Shown piece by piece: positions 1 to 10,402 of a stretch of DNA of 64,000 nucleotides. Positions within the stretch are counted from its first letter, which is position 1. Each line of letters starts with the position of its first letter. The notes beneath the pieces were generated by a model that had not been told where the DNA came from, did no database searches, and saw only the letters and a list, made by a program, of their open reading frames with translations. Where the stretch lies: positions 248,001 to 312,000 of the forward strand of contig JAQOXP010000051.1 of the NCBI GenBank assembly GCA_037013685.1, given 5' to 3'. A program made the position numbers and the translations under genes. Source of the stretch: Acridotheres tristis (lineage: Eukaryota > Chordata > Aves > Passeriformes > Sturnidae).

Positions 1-263
1 TTTCAGTCCCCACCTGTCCCCACTGTCCCCAGACCCTTCCCCCAAGTCCCAACTCTTCACCCTGACCTTGAGCACTGACCCCGGGTCTTTGGGCCCCAGG
101 TTGAGTTTAGAATCGGAATCTGTTTCAATCTGTTCCCCACAGGGACTCCGTTGGGAGGAGCCCTCACTCATTTGCCGTAAGCCAGGACAAAGAACGGGGT
201 CTGGGCTTGGGCTTTGGGGGAAGGGTCTGGGGAAAGGGAACAGGGGGGGATGGGATAATGGGG
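1..263. other. 3' flank of a VH pseudogene lying left of the window
   Basis: C-rich then G-rich non-coding sequence between the FR3/D end of psV1 and the left edge. It matches 10421-10683, the tail-to-tail spacer between psV14 and psV15, at a constant offset of 10420. A plus-strand pseudogene related to psV14 therefore probably sits just outside the window. No gene seen. Confidence 0.6.
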
Positions 264-772
264 CTGGGCCCAAACCCCAACATCATCTACAGCGTTAATA
301 CCAGCACAGCAACTGTCAGCAGATTTGGCACAGAAATAAACGCCGGAATCCTCGTCCTTGAGGTCGTTCATGGTCAGCGTCACCGAGCTCTGCCCGTTGT
401 CCCTGAAGATCGAGAACCGGCCCTTGACCGACGGCGCGTACTCGGTGTAACCACCATTGCCGGCGATCGCTGCCATGAATTCCAGCCCCTTCCCAGGCCT
501 CTGCAGAACCCATCTCATTTCATAACTCCCAAAACTGAACCCGGAGGCGCGGCAGAGCAGAGTCAGGGACCCCCCGGGGCGCTGGAGGTCCCCCCCGGAC
601 TCCAGCAGGGTCACGGCCGCCCGGAGCCCTGCGGGAACAAGGGCAGATGGGGATGAGGCGCCGGATCCGGGCGTGGCCCGGGCTGGGCGTGGCGCTCCGG
701 AGGCGCCCGGGACCCACCTGGCAGGGCCAGCAGGGCCAGGAGGGCGAGGAGCGGGAGGGAGCTCGAGGCCAT
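264..772 (-). pseudogene. psV1, class A VH pseudogene with fused D-like end
   Basis: Immunoglobulin heavy variable segment. The leader exon (772-718) encodes [19 protein letters not shown], followed by a GTGGGT donor, a leader intron of about 90 bp and a V exon from 628. FR1 ([15 protein letters not shown]), the first Cys, CDR1 region FGSYEMR, FR2 Trp, CDR2 region [13 protein letters not shown] and the FR3 motif DSGVYFCAK are all in one frame. No RSS follows CAK; the frame continues as [20 protein letters not shown], a germline D plus J-like extension. The reading frame is open, so it is a pseudogene through lack of an RSS. Expected role is gene-conversion donor, as known for chicken VH pseudogenes. 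FR3 and the 3' flank are nearly identical to psV15. Confidence 0.85.
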
Positions 773-1003
773 GGCCGGGATGTGCCGGGCTCGGGGTCCG
801 GGGGGTTTGGGGGCCGTTAACGGGCTGTTAATTGGGAAATTAATGGAGCAGGGGCAGGGCATGGAGTGTAATCAATTATAAAGCGGATTAGGGTTAATTG
901 CAGGGTTTGAGGGTTTAAAGGCACCGGAAACCTCAGGTGGCGATTTGAGGCCAAACCAGAGGAGTTTGGGTCAGAACCGGTGAAGATTTGGGGCTGGGAT
1001 GAG
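773..1003. promoter_or_regulatory. Head-to-head spacer between psV1 and psV2
   Basis: Shared 5' flank of a divergent class A/class B pair; the same roughly 230-bp spacer recurs between most divergent pairs. It contains GTTAACGGGCTGTTAATTGG next to the class A leader and a TATA-like ATTATAAAG near 880, pointing at the class B member. In other copies an octamer-like ATGCAAAC precedes this TATA (see 20444-20460). Promoter activity is inference. Confidence 0.4.
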
Positions 1004-1360
1004 GCGGCCGTGACCCTGCTGGAGTCCGGGGGGGACCTCCAGCCCCCAGGGGGGTCCCTCACTCTGCTCTGCCACGGATCTGGATTCAATTTCGGGGGTT
1101 ACACCATGTACTGGGTCCGTCAGAGCTCTGGGAAGGGGCTGGAATTGGTCGGCGAGATCAACATCGGTGGCGACACCGACTACGCGCCGTCGGTCAAGGG
1201 CCGATTCACGATCTCCAGGGACAACGGGCAGAGCTCGGTGACGCTGACCATGAACGGCCTCAAGGACGAGGATTCCGGCGTTTATTTCTGTGCCAAATGT
1301 TCCAGCTGGGTTTTGAATGGTTATGCTGGTGCTGGATTTGGTGACGATGCCGGATTTGGA
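1004..1360 (+). pseudogene. psV2, class B VH pseudogene
   Basis: V exon without a leader, preceded directly by GTGAAGATTTGGGGCTGGGA. Frame open from FR1 ([17 protein letters not shown]) to YFCAK. CDR1 region FGGYTMY, CDR2 region [12 protein letters not shown]. The fused D-like end is [19 protein letters not shown], and no RSS follows. The end [13 protein letters not shown] and the 3' flank are shared in inverted orientation with psV45. Confidence 0.82.
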
Positions 1361-1864
1361 CCAAGGTCTCCATTACTGACTCCCCAAAAGTCCACAAAAT
1401 CCCAAACTCCTTCCCCAAATCCCAATCATTAATGTCAACTCTCTCCTTCTGTCCCATTCTCCTCCATCTTTTCCCCAACTCTCGGTTTCCCCCAATTTTC
1501 ACCATTTCCCCCAAATCTCCACCGGCTCCCCAGCCCCAATTGGCAGAGTAGATGTGGATGGGTGTCAGACCTGGGGCAGGGCCGGAGCATTTGGCAAAAT
1601 CCCGGAATTTCCCCGTTTTTGAATTGAGTTAATGTTGGGACCAAAACTCCCCTGTCAGCAGGAAACAGTGATGGATTCCACCAAAAATTGGCCCCGAGGG
1701 TCAGGACGTGGGGCCAAGAGCGGGGATGGGGGTCAGGGGGAGATTTGGGGCAGAGCCAGTTCTGGGCTGGGACACGGGGACAGGAACGGGGTCAAGGGTT
1801 GGGGTTTGGGGGAAGGGCCTGGGGACAGGTGGGGACAGGTGGGGACAGGTGGGGAGGGGGAAGG
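1361..1864. other. Tail-to-tail spacer psV2/psV3
   Basis: C-rich then G-rich non-coding flank with short ACAGGTGGGG repeats near 1825-1855. It is the inverted copy of about 39160-39660 (between psV44 and psV45). No gene seen; the open frames here come from skewed base composition. Confidence 0.6.
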
Positions 1865-2206
1865 GGCTAAACCATCAACATTATCATCACGAGCAGCATT
1901 GCTGGCAATTTTGGCACAGAAATAAACGCCGGAATCCTGGACCTTGAGGCCGTTCATGGTCAGCGTCACCGAGCTCTGCCCGTTGTCCCGGGAGATCGAG
2001 AACCGGCCCCGCACCGACGACGTGTACCAGGTGCTGCCACCATTGTTGGTGACAGTCGCGACCCATTCCAGTCCCTTCCCGGGTCTCTGGCGGAGCCAGG
2101 CCATCCCGAATTGCCGAAACTCGAACCCGGAGGCGCGGCACACAATGGCCAGAGTTGCCCCCGGGGGCTGGAGGTCCCCCCCGGACTCCAGCAGGGTCAC
2201 GGCCGC
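1865..2206 (-). pseudogene. psV3, class B VH pseudogene
   Basis: Leaderless V exon, frame open. FR1 carries an unusual GATLAIVC in place of [11 protein letters not shown]1 region FRQFGMA, CDR2 region [16 protein letters not shown]3 with [12 protein letters not shown]. Fused D-like end [15 protein letters not shown], no RSS. Close relative of psV44, which lies 37 kb away on the other strand and shares the [13 protein letters not shown] end. Confidence 0.82.
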
Positions 2207-2437
2207 CTCATCCCAGCCCCAAATCTTCACCGGTTCTGACTCAAACTCCTCTGGTTTGGGCTCAAATCCCCACCTGAGGTTTCCGGTGCCTTTAAACTCT
2301 CAAACCCTGCAATTAACCACAACCCATTTTATAATTGTTTGCATTCCATACCCTGCCCCTGCTCCATTAATTTCCCAATTAACAGCCCGTTAACGACCCC
2401 CAAACCCCGCGGACCCCGAGCCCGGCACATCCCGGCC

Positions 2438-2946
2438 ATGGCCTCGAGCTCCCTCCCGCTCCTCGCCCTCCTGGCCCTGCTGGCCCTGCCAGGTGGGTCC
2501 CGGGCGCCTCCGGAGCGCCACGCCCAGCCCGGGCCACGCCCGGATCCGGCGCCTCATCCCCATCTCCCCTTGTTCCCGCAGGGCTCCGGGCGGCCGTGAC
2601 CCTGCTGGAGTCCGGGGGGGACCTCCAGCCCCCCGGGGCAACTCTGGCCATTGTATGCCGCGCCTCCGGGTTCGATTTCGGTAGTTTCGACATGCTCTGG
2701 GTCCGCCAGAGCCCCGGGAAGGGACTGGAATGTGTTGCAGGGATCAACAGCAATGGTGGCGCCACCTACTACGTGTCATCGGTGCAGGGCCGGTTCTCGG
2801 TCTCCAGGGACAACGGGCAGAGCTCGGTGACGCTGACCATGAACGGCCTCAAGGACGAGGATTCCGGCGTTTATTTCTGTGCCAGATGTCACAGCAGTGG
2901 TTACAGTTACTCCGCTGGCGCTGGTGGATTTGGTGACGATGGCGGT
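2438..2946 (+). pseudogene. psV4, class A VH pseudogene
   Basis: Leader exon 2438-2492, GTGGGT donor, acceptor CCGCAG ending at 2581, V exon from 2582. Open throughout. FR1 GATLAIVC as in psV3, its head-to-head partner. CDR1 region FGSFDML, CDR2 region [14 protein letters not shown], fused end [27 protein letters not shown] follows the AGA codon but no nonamer lies 23 bp beyond, so it is not an RSS. Confidence 0.83.
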
Positions 2947-3406
2947 TGTTGCCTGTGCCCCAATTCCTGGGTTCCCTCCTATCCACAAAATCCCCAAATC
3001 CATCCCCAAATCCCAACACCTGATCCCATCCTTCACTTTCTCCCCCAAACTCCTCCATCCTTGCCCCAACTCTCGATTTCCCCCAATTTTCACCATTTCC
3101 CCCAAATCTCCCCCGGCTCCCCCAGCCCCTGATTGGCCGAGCTGGCGCGGAGCCGACGCCGGCAGAAGCAGTTCGGTGCCGGATCTGGGGCCGGGCCGGA
3201 GCCTTTGCCGAAATCCCGGAATTTTGGAGTTCCTGAGTTGGGTTTTGGGGGAACCAGGCGAGGATTGGGGGTCAGTGGAGACCATGGGGGCAAACGGGGG
3301 AGACTGGGGACAAAGGGACAGGAGTGGGGCAAGGGGTGAGAGTTGGGGGAAGGGTCTGGGGACATTTGGGGACAGCTGGGGATCGAGTGATGGTGATGGA
3401 GGCTGG

Positions 3407-3899
3407 ACCAAAATCATCAATATTAGCAGGATAAGCACAGCAACTCCAAGCAGATTTGGCACAGAAATAAACGCCGGAATCCTCGTCCTTGAGGCCGTTC
3501 ATGGTCAGCGTCACCGAGCTCTGCCCGTTGTCCCTGGAGATCCTGAACCGGCCCTCGACAGACGGCGCGTACCGGGTGTCTCCATCATTGTCAATCCCTG
3601 CGACGTATTCCAGTCCCTTCCCGGGGCTCTGGCGGATCCACATCATGCTGTAACTCCCGAAGATGAATCCGGAGGCGCGGCAGAGCAGAGTCAGGGACCC
3701 CCCGGGGGCTGGAGGTCCCCCCCGGACTCCAGCAGGGTCACGGCCGCCCGGAGCCCTGCGGGAACAAGGGGAGATGGGGATGAGGCGCCGGATCCGGGCG
3801 TGGCCCGGGCTGGGCGTGGCGCTCCGGAGGCGCCCGGGACCCACCTGGCAGGGCCAGCAGGGCCAGGAGGGCGAGGAGCGGGAGGGAGCTCGAGGCCAT
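3407..3899 (-). pseudogene. psV5, class A VH pseudogene, FR1 frameshift
   Basis: Leader exon 3899-3845, V exon from 3755. One G is missing from the FR1 CCCCCCGGGGGG tract near 3700, shifting the frame between GGDLQPP and [10 protein letters not shown]1 region FGSYSMM, CDR2 region [12 protein letters not shown]. Fused D/J-like end [16 protein letters not shown], of the family also in psV28 and psV35. Confidence 0.82.
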
Positions 3900-4130
3900 G
3901 GCCGGGATGTGCCGGGGTCGGGGTCCGGGGGCTTTGGGGGTCGTTAACGGGCTGTTAATTGGGAAATTAATGGAGCAGGGGCAGGGCATGGAGTGTAATC
4001 AATTATAAAGCGGATTAGGGTTAATTGTAGTGTTTGAGGGTTTAAAGGCACCGGAAACCTCAGGTGGCGATTTGAGGCCAAACCAGAGGAGTTTGGGTCA
4101 GAACCGGTGAAGATTTGGGGCTGGGATGAG

Positions 4131-4481
4131 GCGGCCGTGACCCTGCTGGAGTCCGGGGGGGCCCTCCAGCCCCCCGGGGGGTCCCTGACTCTGCTCTGCC
4201 GCGGGGCTGGATTCAATTTCGGGAGTTTCGCCATGTACTGGATCCGGCAGAGACCCGGGAAGGGCCTGGAATACGTCGCAGGGATCTACAGCAATGGTGG
4301 TTACAGCGAGTACGCGCCGTCTGTCAAGGGCCGGTTCAGGATCTCCAGGGACAACGGGCAGAGCTCGGTGACGCTGACCATGAACGGCCTCAAGGACGAG
4401 GATTCCGGCGTTTATTTCTGTGCCAAAGAGGCTGGTGCTGGTGCTGGTGCTGGTGGTACTAATTATGTTGATGGATTTGGA
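4131..4481 (+). pseudogene. psV6, class B VH pseudogene
   Basis: Leaderless, open. FR1 has GGALQPP. CDR1 region FGSFAMY, CDR2 region [14 protein letters not shown]-like end [18 protein letters not shown] built on GGTGCT repeats. Its inverted relative is psV31. Confidence 0.82.
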
Positions 4482-5122
4482 CACATCCCCGTCATCACTT
4501 CCCTTCATATCCCCACACGTCCCCAGGCCTTTCCCCCAAATCCCAATCCTTGATCCTGATTGTGAACGCTGACCCCGAGTCTTTAGTGCTGGGCACAAAG
4601 TTGAGCTTCAGAGCGAATATTTTATAACAAGGTTGGGATCAAGGGCCGAGTGTTGGGGTCTGGGCTGACGTGGTCACAGCCTTGGTGGAACGGGCAAGAG
4701 TTGGGTCAAGAGTTGGAGCTTTTCCCATCCCCACCCCAACCTCCAGGACGAGGATTCCGGTGCCGATTTCTGCTCCAAATCTGTTGGCAGTTGAAGCCGT
4801 GAATTGGTTTTGGTGCTGGTTTTTGGTGCTGATTCGGGTGCTGGGTTTGGTGCTGGGTTTGGTGCTGGGTTTGGTGCTGCTGGTTCTGACGGTGACCCTG
4901 GCGTTGTCCCCTCATTGTCCCCAGCCCTCGGTGCCACCTCCAGCCCTTCCAGGGCCGCCCCCAGACCCGGTGACTTTCACCCCCCCGGGTCCCCCCTGCC
5001 GAGGCCGGACCCCCCTTTCCGTGGGGAAATTCCCGTGGGGGGACTCGATGGGGGCCAGGGATGGAGAGAGTGACCAGGACGGGGGGACAGGTGGGGACAG
5101 AGTGACCTGGACAGGTGGGGAC
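4482..5122. other. Tail-to-tail spacer psV6/psV7
   Basis: Non-coding G/C-rich flank containing a degenerate V fragment (4741-4790) and a GGTGCTGGGTTT repeat (about 4815-4885). It is the inverted copy of about 25548-26226. Confidence 0.6.
4741..4790 (+). pseudogene. Degenerate FR3 fragment of a VH segment
   Basis: CTCCAGGACGAGGATTCCGG and the following bases translate as [14 protein letters not shown], clearly derived from [14 protein letters not shown] of neighbouring V segments. Upstream V sequence is gone; downstream it runs into a GGTGCTGGGTTT repeat that looks like an expanded D-like tail. Confidence 0.7.
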
Positions 5123-5613
5123 AGAGCCACGAGGACGAGCAGAGGCCCAAGCAGCACCAGAAGCTCTGGCACAGAAATAAACGCCGGAATCCTCGTCCTT
5201 GAGGCCGTTCATGGTCAGCGTCACCGAGCTCTGCCCGTTGTCCCGGGAGATCCTGAACCGGCCCTTGACAGACGGCGCGTAGAAGGTGTAACCACCATCG
5301 CTACTGATCGCTGCGAGCCATTCCAGTCCCTTCCCGGGGCTCTGGCGGATCCATTGCATGTAGTAACTCCCGAAGGTGAATCCAGACCCGCGGCAGAGCA
5401 GAGTCAGGGACCCCCCGGGGGGCTGGAGGTCCCCCCCGGACTCCAGCAGGGTCACGGCCGCCCGGAGCCCTGCGGGAACAAGGGGAGATGGGGATGAGGC
5501 GCCGGATCCGGGCGTGGCCCGGGCTGGGCGTGGCGCTCCGGAGGCGCCCGGGACCCACCTGGCAGGGCCAGCAGGGCCAGGAGGGCGAGGAGCGGGAGGG
5601 AGCTCGAGGCCAT
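5123..5613 (-). pseudogene. psV7, class A VH pseudogene
   Basis: Leader exon 5613-5559, V exon from 5469, frame open. CDR1 region FGSYYMQ, CDR2 region [15 protein letters not shown]3 ending YFCAR. Fused end [14 protein letters not shown], shared with psV30 and similar in psV21. No RSS. Confidence 0.84.
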
Positions 5614-5844
5614 GGCCGGGATGTGCCGGGCTCGGGGTCCGGGGGGTTTGGGGGTCCTTAACGGGCTGTTAATTGAGAAATTAATGGAGCAGGGGTGGGG
5701 CATGGAATGCAAACAATTATAAAGTGGGTTAGGGTGAATTGCAGGGTTTGGGGATTTAAAGGCACCGGAAACCTCAGGTGGGGATTTGATCGTAAACCAT
5801 CGGAGTTTGGGTCAGAACCGGTGAAGATTTGGGGCTGGGATGAG

Positions 5845-6200
5845 GCGGCCGTGACCCTGCTGGAGTCCGGGGGGGACCTCCAGCCCCCCGGGGGGTCCCT
5901 GACTCTGCTCTGCCGCGGGTCCGGGTTCGATTTCGGGAGTTACCACATGGTGTGGATCCGGCAGAGACCCGGGAGCCGCTGGAATGGCTCGCAGGGATCA
6001 GCACTGGTGGCAGCACCGGCTACGCGCCGTCTGTCGAGGGTCGGTTCAGGATCTCCAGGGACAACGGGCAGAGCTCGGAGACGCTGACCATGAACGGCCT
6101 CAAGGACGAGGATTCCGGCGTTTATTTCTGTGGGAAACATGCTGACAGTGGTGCTGGTTGGGGTATTGTCACTGGTGCTGGTCACGGTCGCTGTGGTTTG
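5845..6200 (+). pseudogene. psV8, class B VH pseudogene, FR2 frameshift
   Basis: FR1 and CDR1 region FGSYHMV are normal, but one base is lost in the FR2 GKGLEW codons (about 5970), so the frame breaks at RPGS and the rest of V lies in another frame. FR3 reads YFCGK with Gly in place of Ala, and ETLTM in place of VTLTM. D-like end [17 protein letters not shown]. Confidence 0.82.
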
Positions 6201-6476
6201 GTGCCCACAGGGGAGGTTTTGGTGCCGCCGGCTGAGATTTGGGGGGACCCAGCGCAATCCTCGGCCACGGCTGAAGGGAGCGGAAATCTGGGGTGAAAGG
6301 CTGAGATTTGGGACAAATGGTCCAGGCTGGGGGGAAAGTCGAGAGCTGGGGCAGGGCTGGAGGAGTTTGGGGCAGAAGGGCCGAGATGGGAGGGGAAAGG
6401 GCTGGGATTTGGGGGAGGAAAGTGGGAATTTGGGGATATTTGGGGCGACCAGAAATGGGGGCTTGGGGTCATGATT
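6201..6476. other. Tail-to-tail spacer psV8/psV9
   Basis: G-rich flank (GGGATTTGGGG-type motifs), non-coding. The same flank family lies beside psV16, psV18, psV25 and psV36. Confidence 0.55.
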
Positions 6477-6848
6477 GGCGTCGTCAATACCATGAATACC
6501 AACAGGACCATCACCAGTAAAATAAACGTGACCACAATTACTGGTGTAACATCTGGCACAGAAATAAACGCCGGAATCCTCGTCCTTGAGGCCGTTCATG
6601 GTCAGCGTCACCGAGCTCTGCCCGTTGTCCCTGGAGATCGTGAATCGGTCCCGCACCGACGGCGCGTAGACGGTGTAATCACTGCCACTGCTGATACTTG
6701 CGACATATTCCAGCCCCTTCCCGGGACTCTGGCGGATCCAGTACATTCCAAAATACCCGAAATCGAACCCGGAGGTGCGGCAGAGCAGAGTCAGGGACCC
6801 CCCGGGGGGCTGGAGGTCCCCCCCGGACTCCAGCAGGGTCACGGCCGC
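6477..6848 (-). pseudogene. psV9, class B VH pseudogene
   Basis: Leaderless, open. CDR1 region FGYFGMY, CDR2 region [15 protein letters not shown]3 begins VRDRFTIS. Exceptionally long fused D-like end of about 25 codons starting [15 protein letters not shown] and closing GIDDA; cysteine-containing CYTS starts recur in psV16 and psV25. Confidence 0.82.
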
Positions 6849-7079
6849 CTCATCCCAGCCCCAAATGTTCACCGGTTCTGACCCAAACTCCTCTGGCTTG
6901 GGCTCAAATCCCCACCTGAGGTTTCCCGTCCCTTTAAATCCTCAAACCCTGCAATTAACCCTAACCCACTTTATAATTGTTTGCACTCCATGCCCGGCCC
7001 CTGCTCCATTAATTTCCCAATTAACAGCCCGTTAACGACCCCCAAACCCCCCGGACCCCGAGCCCGGCACATCCCGGCC

Positions 7080-7573
7080 ATGGCCTCGAGCTCCCTCCCG
7101 CTCCTCGCCCTCCTGGCCCTGCTGGCCCTGCCAGGTGGGTCCCGGGCGCCTCCGGAGCGCCACGCCCAGCCCGGGCCACGCCCGGATCCGGCGCCTCATC
7201 CCCATCTCCCCTTGTTCCCGCAGGGCTCCGGGCGGCCGTGACCCTGCTGGAGTCCGGGGGGGACCTCCAGCCCCCCGGGGCGTCTCTGGCCCTGGTGTGC
7301 CACACCTCTGGATTCGATTTCGGGAGCCACGCCATGTTCTGGATCCGCCAGAGCCCCGGGAAGACGCTGGAATGGGTCACAGAGATCAACAAGGATGGCA
7401 GAACCTGGTACCTGCCGTCGGTGCGGGGCCGGTTCAGGATCTCCCGGGACAACGGGCAGAGCTCGGTGACGCTGAGCATGAACGGCCTCAAGGACGAGGA
7501 TTCCGGCGTTTATTTCTGTGCCAAACATGCCGATGGTGCTTGGGCTGCTGATCATGCTGCCGATGGTTTTGGC
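7080..7573 (+). pseudogene. psV10, class A VH pseudogene with J-like tail
   Basis: Leader exon 7080-7134, V exon from 7224, open. FR1 variant [11 protein letters not shown]1 region FGSHAMF, CDR2 region [13 protein letters not shown]. Fused end [16 protein letters not shown], followed in frame by LVTVP, which resembles a decayed JH (compare WGRGTAVTVSS of the real JH). No RSS. Confidence 0.84.
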
Positions 7574-7834
7574 CTTGTCACCGTCCCCAGACCCTTCCCC
7601 CAAATCCCAACTCTTCACCCTGACCTGGAACCCTGGCCCCGAGACTTCAGCAGTGGGACCAGATCTGAGTTTTGAATCCGATTGAATCTGCGGGAATTTG
7701 AATCTGTTTCTTTCAGGGACCCCACAGGGAGATCTCCCTTCACATTTCCCCTAAGCTGAAATAAACAAAGGATTGAAGTGTTGGGGTTTGGGGGAAGGGC
7801 CTGGGGGCAGGTGGGGACAGGCGGGGACAGGGAC
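7574..7834. other. Tail-to-tail spacer psV10/psV11
   Basis: Non-coding flank; partly related to the 40-180 and 10460-10600 flank (ACTCTTCACCCTGACC). No gene seen. Confidence 0.5.
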
Positions 7835-8321
7835 AAAAGCATCAACATTATAACCAGCACCAGCACCATAAGCACATTTGGCACAGAAATAAACGCCAGA
7901 ATCCTCGTCCTTGAGGCCGTTCATGGTCAGCGTCACCGAGCTCTGCCCGTTGTCCCTGGAGATCGTGAACCGGCCCTTGACAGACGAGGCGTACTTGGTG
8001 CTGCCACTCTTGGGGATCTCTGCGAGCCATTCCAGCCCCTTCCCGGAGCTCTGGCGGATCCAGAACATGTTGTAACTCCTGAAATCGAATCCGGACCCTC
8101 GGCAGAGCAGAGTCAGGGACCCCCCGGGGCGCTGGAGGTCCCCCCGGACTCCAGCAGGGTCACGGCCGCCCGGAGCCCTGCGGGAACAAGGGGAGATGGG
8201 GATGAGGCGCCGGATCCGGGCGTGGCCCGGGCTGGGCGTGGCGCTCCGGAGGCGCCCGGGACCCACCTGGCAGGGCCAGCAGGGCCAGGAGGGCGAGGAG
8301 CGGGAGGGAGCTCGAGGCCAT
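7835..8321 (-). pseudogene. psV11, class A VH pseudogene, FR1 frameshift
   Basis: Leader exon 8321-8267, V exon from 8177. The FR1 C-tract has six C instead of seven (near 8145), shifting the frame after the start of FR1. CDR1 region FRSYNMF, CDR2 region [14 protein letters not shown]-like end [14 protein letters not shown]. Confidence 0.82.
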
Positions 8322-8551
8322 GGCCGGGATGTGCCAGGCTCGGGGTCCGGGGGTTTGGGGGTCGTTAACGGGCTGTTAATTGGAAAATTAATGGAGCAGG
8401 GACGGGACATGGATTGCAAACAATTAGTTAACATATTGTGGTTAATTGCAGAGTTTGGGGGTTTAAAGGCACCAGAAAGCTCACGTGGGGATTTGAGCCC
8501 AAACCATCGGAGTTTGGGTCAGAACCGGTGAAGATTTGGGGCTGGGATGAG

Positions 8552-8900
8552 GCGGCCGTGACCCTGCTGGAGTCCGGGGGGGACCTCCAGCCCCCCGGGG
8601 GGGTCCCTGACTCTGCTCTGCCGCGGGGCTGGATTCAATTTTGGAGAATTTGGGATTGGCTGGTACCGCCAGAGACCTGGGAAGGGGCTGGAGTGGCTCG
8701 CACAGATCAAGAAGGATGGCTGGACTGGCTACGCGCCGTCTGTCAAGGGCCGGTTCAGGATCTCCAGGGACAACGGGCAGAGCTCGGTGACGCTGACCAT
8801 GAACGGCCTCAAGGACGAGGATTCCGGCGTTTATTTCTGTGCCAAATCTTATAATGATGGTAATCCTTGTGCTGCTGCTATTGACGATGCCGGTGGCAGA
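8552..8900 (+). pseudogene. psV12, class B VH pseudogene, FR1 frameshift
   Basis: Leaderless. Seven G instead of six in the FR1 G-tract (about 8600) shift the frame. FR2 reads [18 protein letters not shown] once corrected by eye. D-like end [17 protein letters not shown], no RSS. Confidence 0.8.
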
Positions 8901-9326
8901 CTGGCCCCCATCTTTGACCCCCCATCTGCCCCAAATGTCCTCAAATATCCCCAGATGTCCCCAGACACTCCCCTCAGCCCCACACCCGGCTCTTGACCAT
9001 TAATCCCAACCTTGCCCTGCTCTGCTCCCCATTCCCAACCCCTGACCCCAAACCACAACTCCCGACCCCAAAACTCATCTTTGTTCTGCAGAGCTTTGCC
9101 CTAGAGCTGGAGATTTGGGTTAGCGCTGGGGGTCGGTGTCAGCCATGGATGCTTCGGCACAACAGCGCCGATTTGGGGCCACCTGGCTGAGTTTTGGGCA
9201 AGTGATCACCTTGGAGGGTCAAGGTCCAGTTCAGGAACCAAAATGGTCCCAACTGGGAGCCAGAGGCTGAGAACTGGGGGAAGGATCTGAGGCACAGGAA
9301 CAGGCTGGGACCCAGTGACTGAGACG
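8901..9326. other. Tail-to-tail spacer psV12/psV13
   Basis: Non-coding, apparently the least repeated of the spacers. No gene or V fragment recognised. Confidence 0.5.
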
Positions 9327-9670
9327 GGGAACAGGAGCAGCAGCAACAGCCCAACCACCATCAGTGTAACCAGCCTTGGCACAGAAATAAACGCCGGAAT
9401 CCTCGTCCCTGAGGCCGTTCATGGTCAGCGTCACCGAGCTCTGCCCGTTGTCAGTGGCCATTGTAAACCGGCCCCGCACCGACGGCGAGTACGCGGTGGT
9501 GCCGCTTTTCCGGCTCAACCTCGCGACAACTTCCAGTCCCTTCCCGGGTCTCTGGCGGAACCAGCCCAACGCGAATTTCGTAAAATTGAACCCGGAGGCG
9601 CGGCAGAGCAGAGTCAGGGACCCCCCGGGGGCTGGAGGTCCCCCCTGGACTCCAGCAGGGTCACGGCCGC
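9327..9670 (-). pseudogene. psV13, class B VH pseudogene, divergent subfamily, FR1 frameshift
   Basis: One G missing in the FR1 tract; FR1 also reads ESRGD. FR2 [20 protein letters not shown] and FR3 RFTMATDNG differ from most copies and recur in psV36, so these two form a subfamily. D-like end [16 protein letters not shown]. Its 5' flank differs from the usual head-to-head spacer and is shared with psV21. Confidence 0.8.
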
Positions 9671-9902
9671 CTCATCCCTGCCCCAAATCTTCACCGGTTC
9701 TGACCCAAACTCCTCTGGGTGTGCATGAAAACTCCATCTGATGTTTGCAGTGTCATTAAATCCACCAAACCCTGCAATGTATTTCGATGTATTCATTAAT
9801 TAATGGCACACCTCCCTCTGGCCTTCCTCCAGTAATTGCCCAATTAACAGCCCGTTAACGACCCCCAAACCCCCCGGACCCCGAGCCCGGCACATCCCGG
9901 CC

Positions 9903-10402
9903 ATGGCCTCGAGCTCCCTCCCGCTCCTCGCCCTCCTGGCCCTGCTGGCCCTGCCAGGTGGGTCCCGGGCGCCTCCGGAGCGCCACGCCCAGCCCGGGCC
10001 ACGCCCGGATCCGGCGCCTCATCCCCATCTCCCCTTGTTCCCGCAGGGCTCCGGGCGGCCGTGACCCTGCTGGAGTCCGGGGGGGACCTCCAGCCCCCCG
10101 GGGGGTCCCTGACTCTGCTCTGCCGCGGGTCCGGATTCAATTTCGGGAGTTACGGCATGTACTGGATCCGCCAGAGACCCGGGAAGGGGCTGGAATGGCT
10201 CGCAGGGATCAACAGCGATGGTCGCAGCACTTTCTACGCGCCGTCTGTCAAGGGCCGATTCACGATCTCCAGGGACAACGGGCAGAGCTCGGTGACGCTG
10301 ACCATGAACGGCCTCAAGGACGAGGATTCCGGCGTTTATTTCTGTGCCAAAGATGCTGACAGTTCTTCTGCTTATGATGCTGCTGAAATTGATGATTTTT
10401 GC
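9903..10402 (+). pseudogene. psV14, class A VH pseudogene
   Basis: Leader exon 9903-9957, V exon from 10047, open. CDR1 region FGSYGMY, CDR2 region [13 protein letters not shown]. Fused end [16 protein letters not shown] then Cys where relatives have Gly. No RSS. Confidence 0.84.

Noticed and set aside
600..800. Plus-strand open frames antisense to leader and leader intron ([17 protein letters not shown] type), repeated at every class A segment
   Set aside because: They are the reverse strand of the GC-rich leader intron and V exon; conservation follows from the V gene.
2884..2925. CACAGCA heptamer in psV4 as a possible RSS
   Set aside because: No nonamer at 12 or 23 bp, and the reading frame continues through it as D-like codons.
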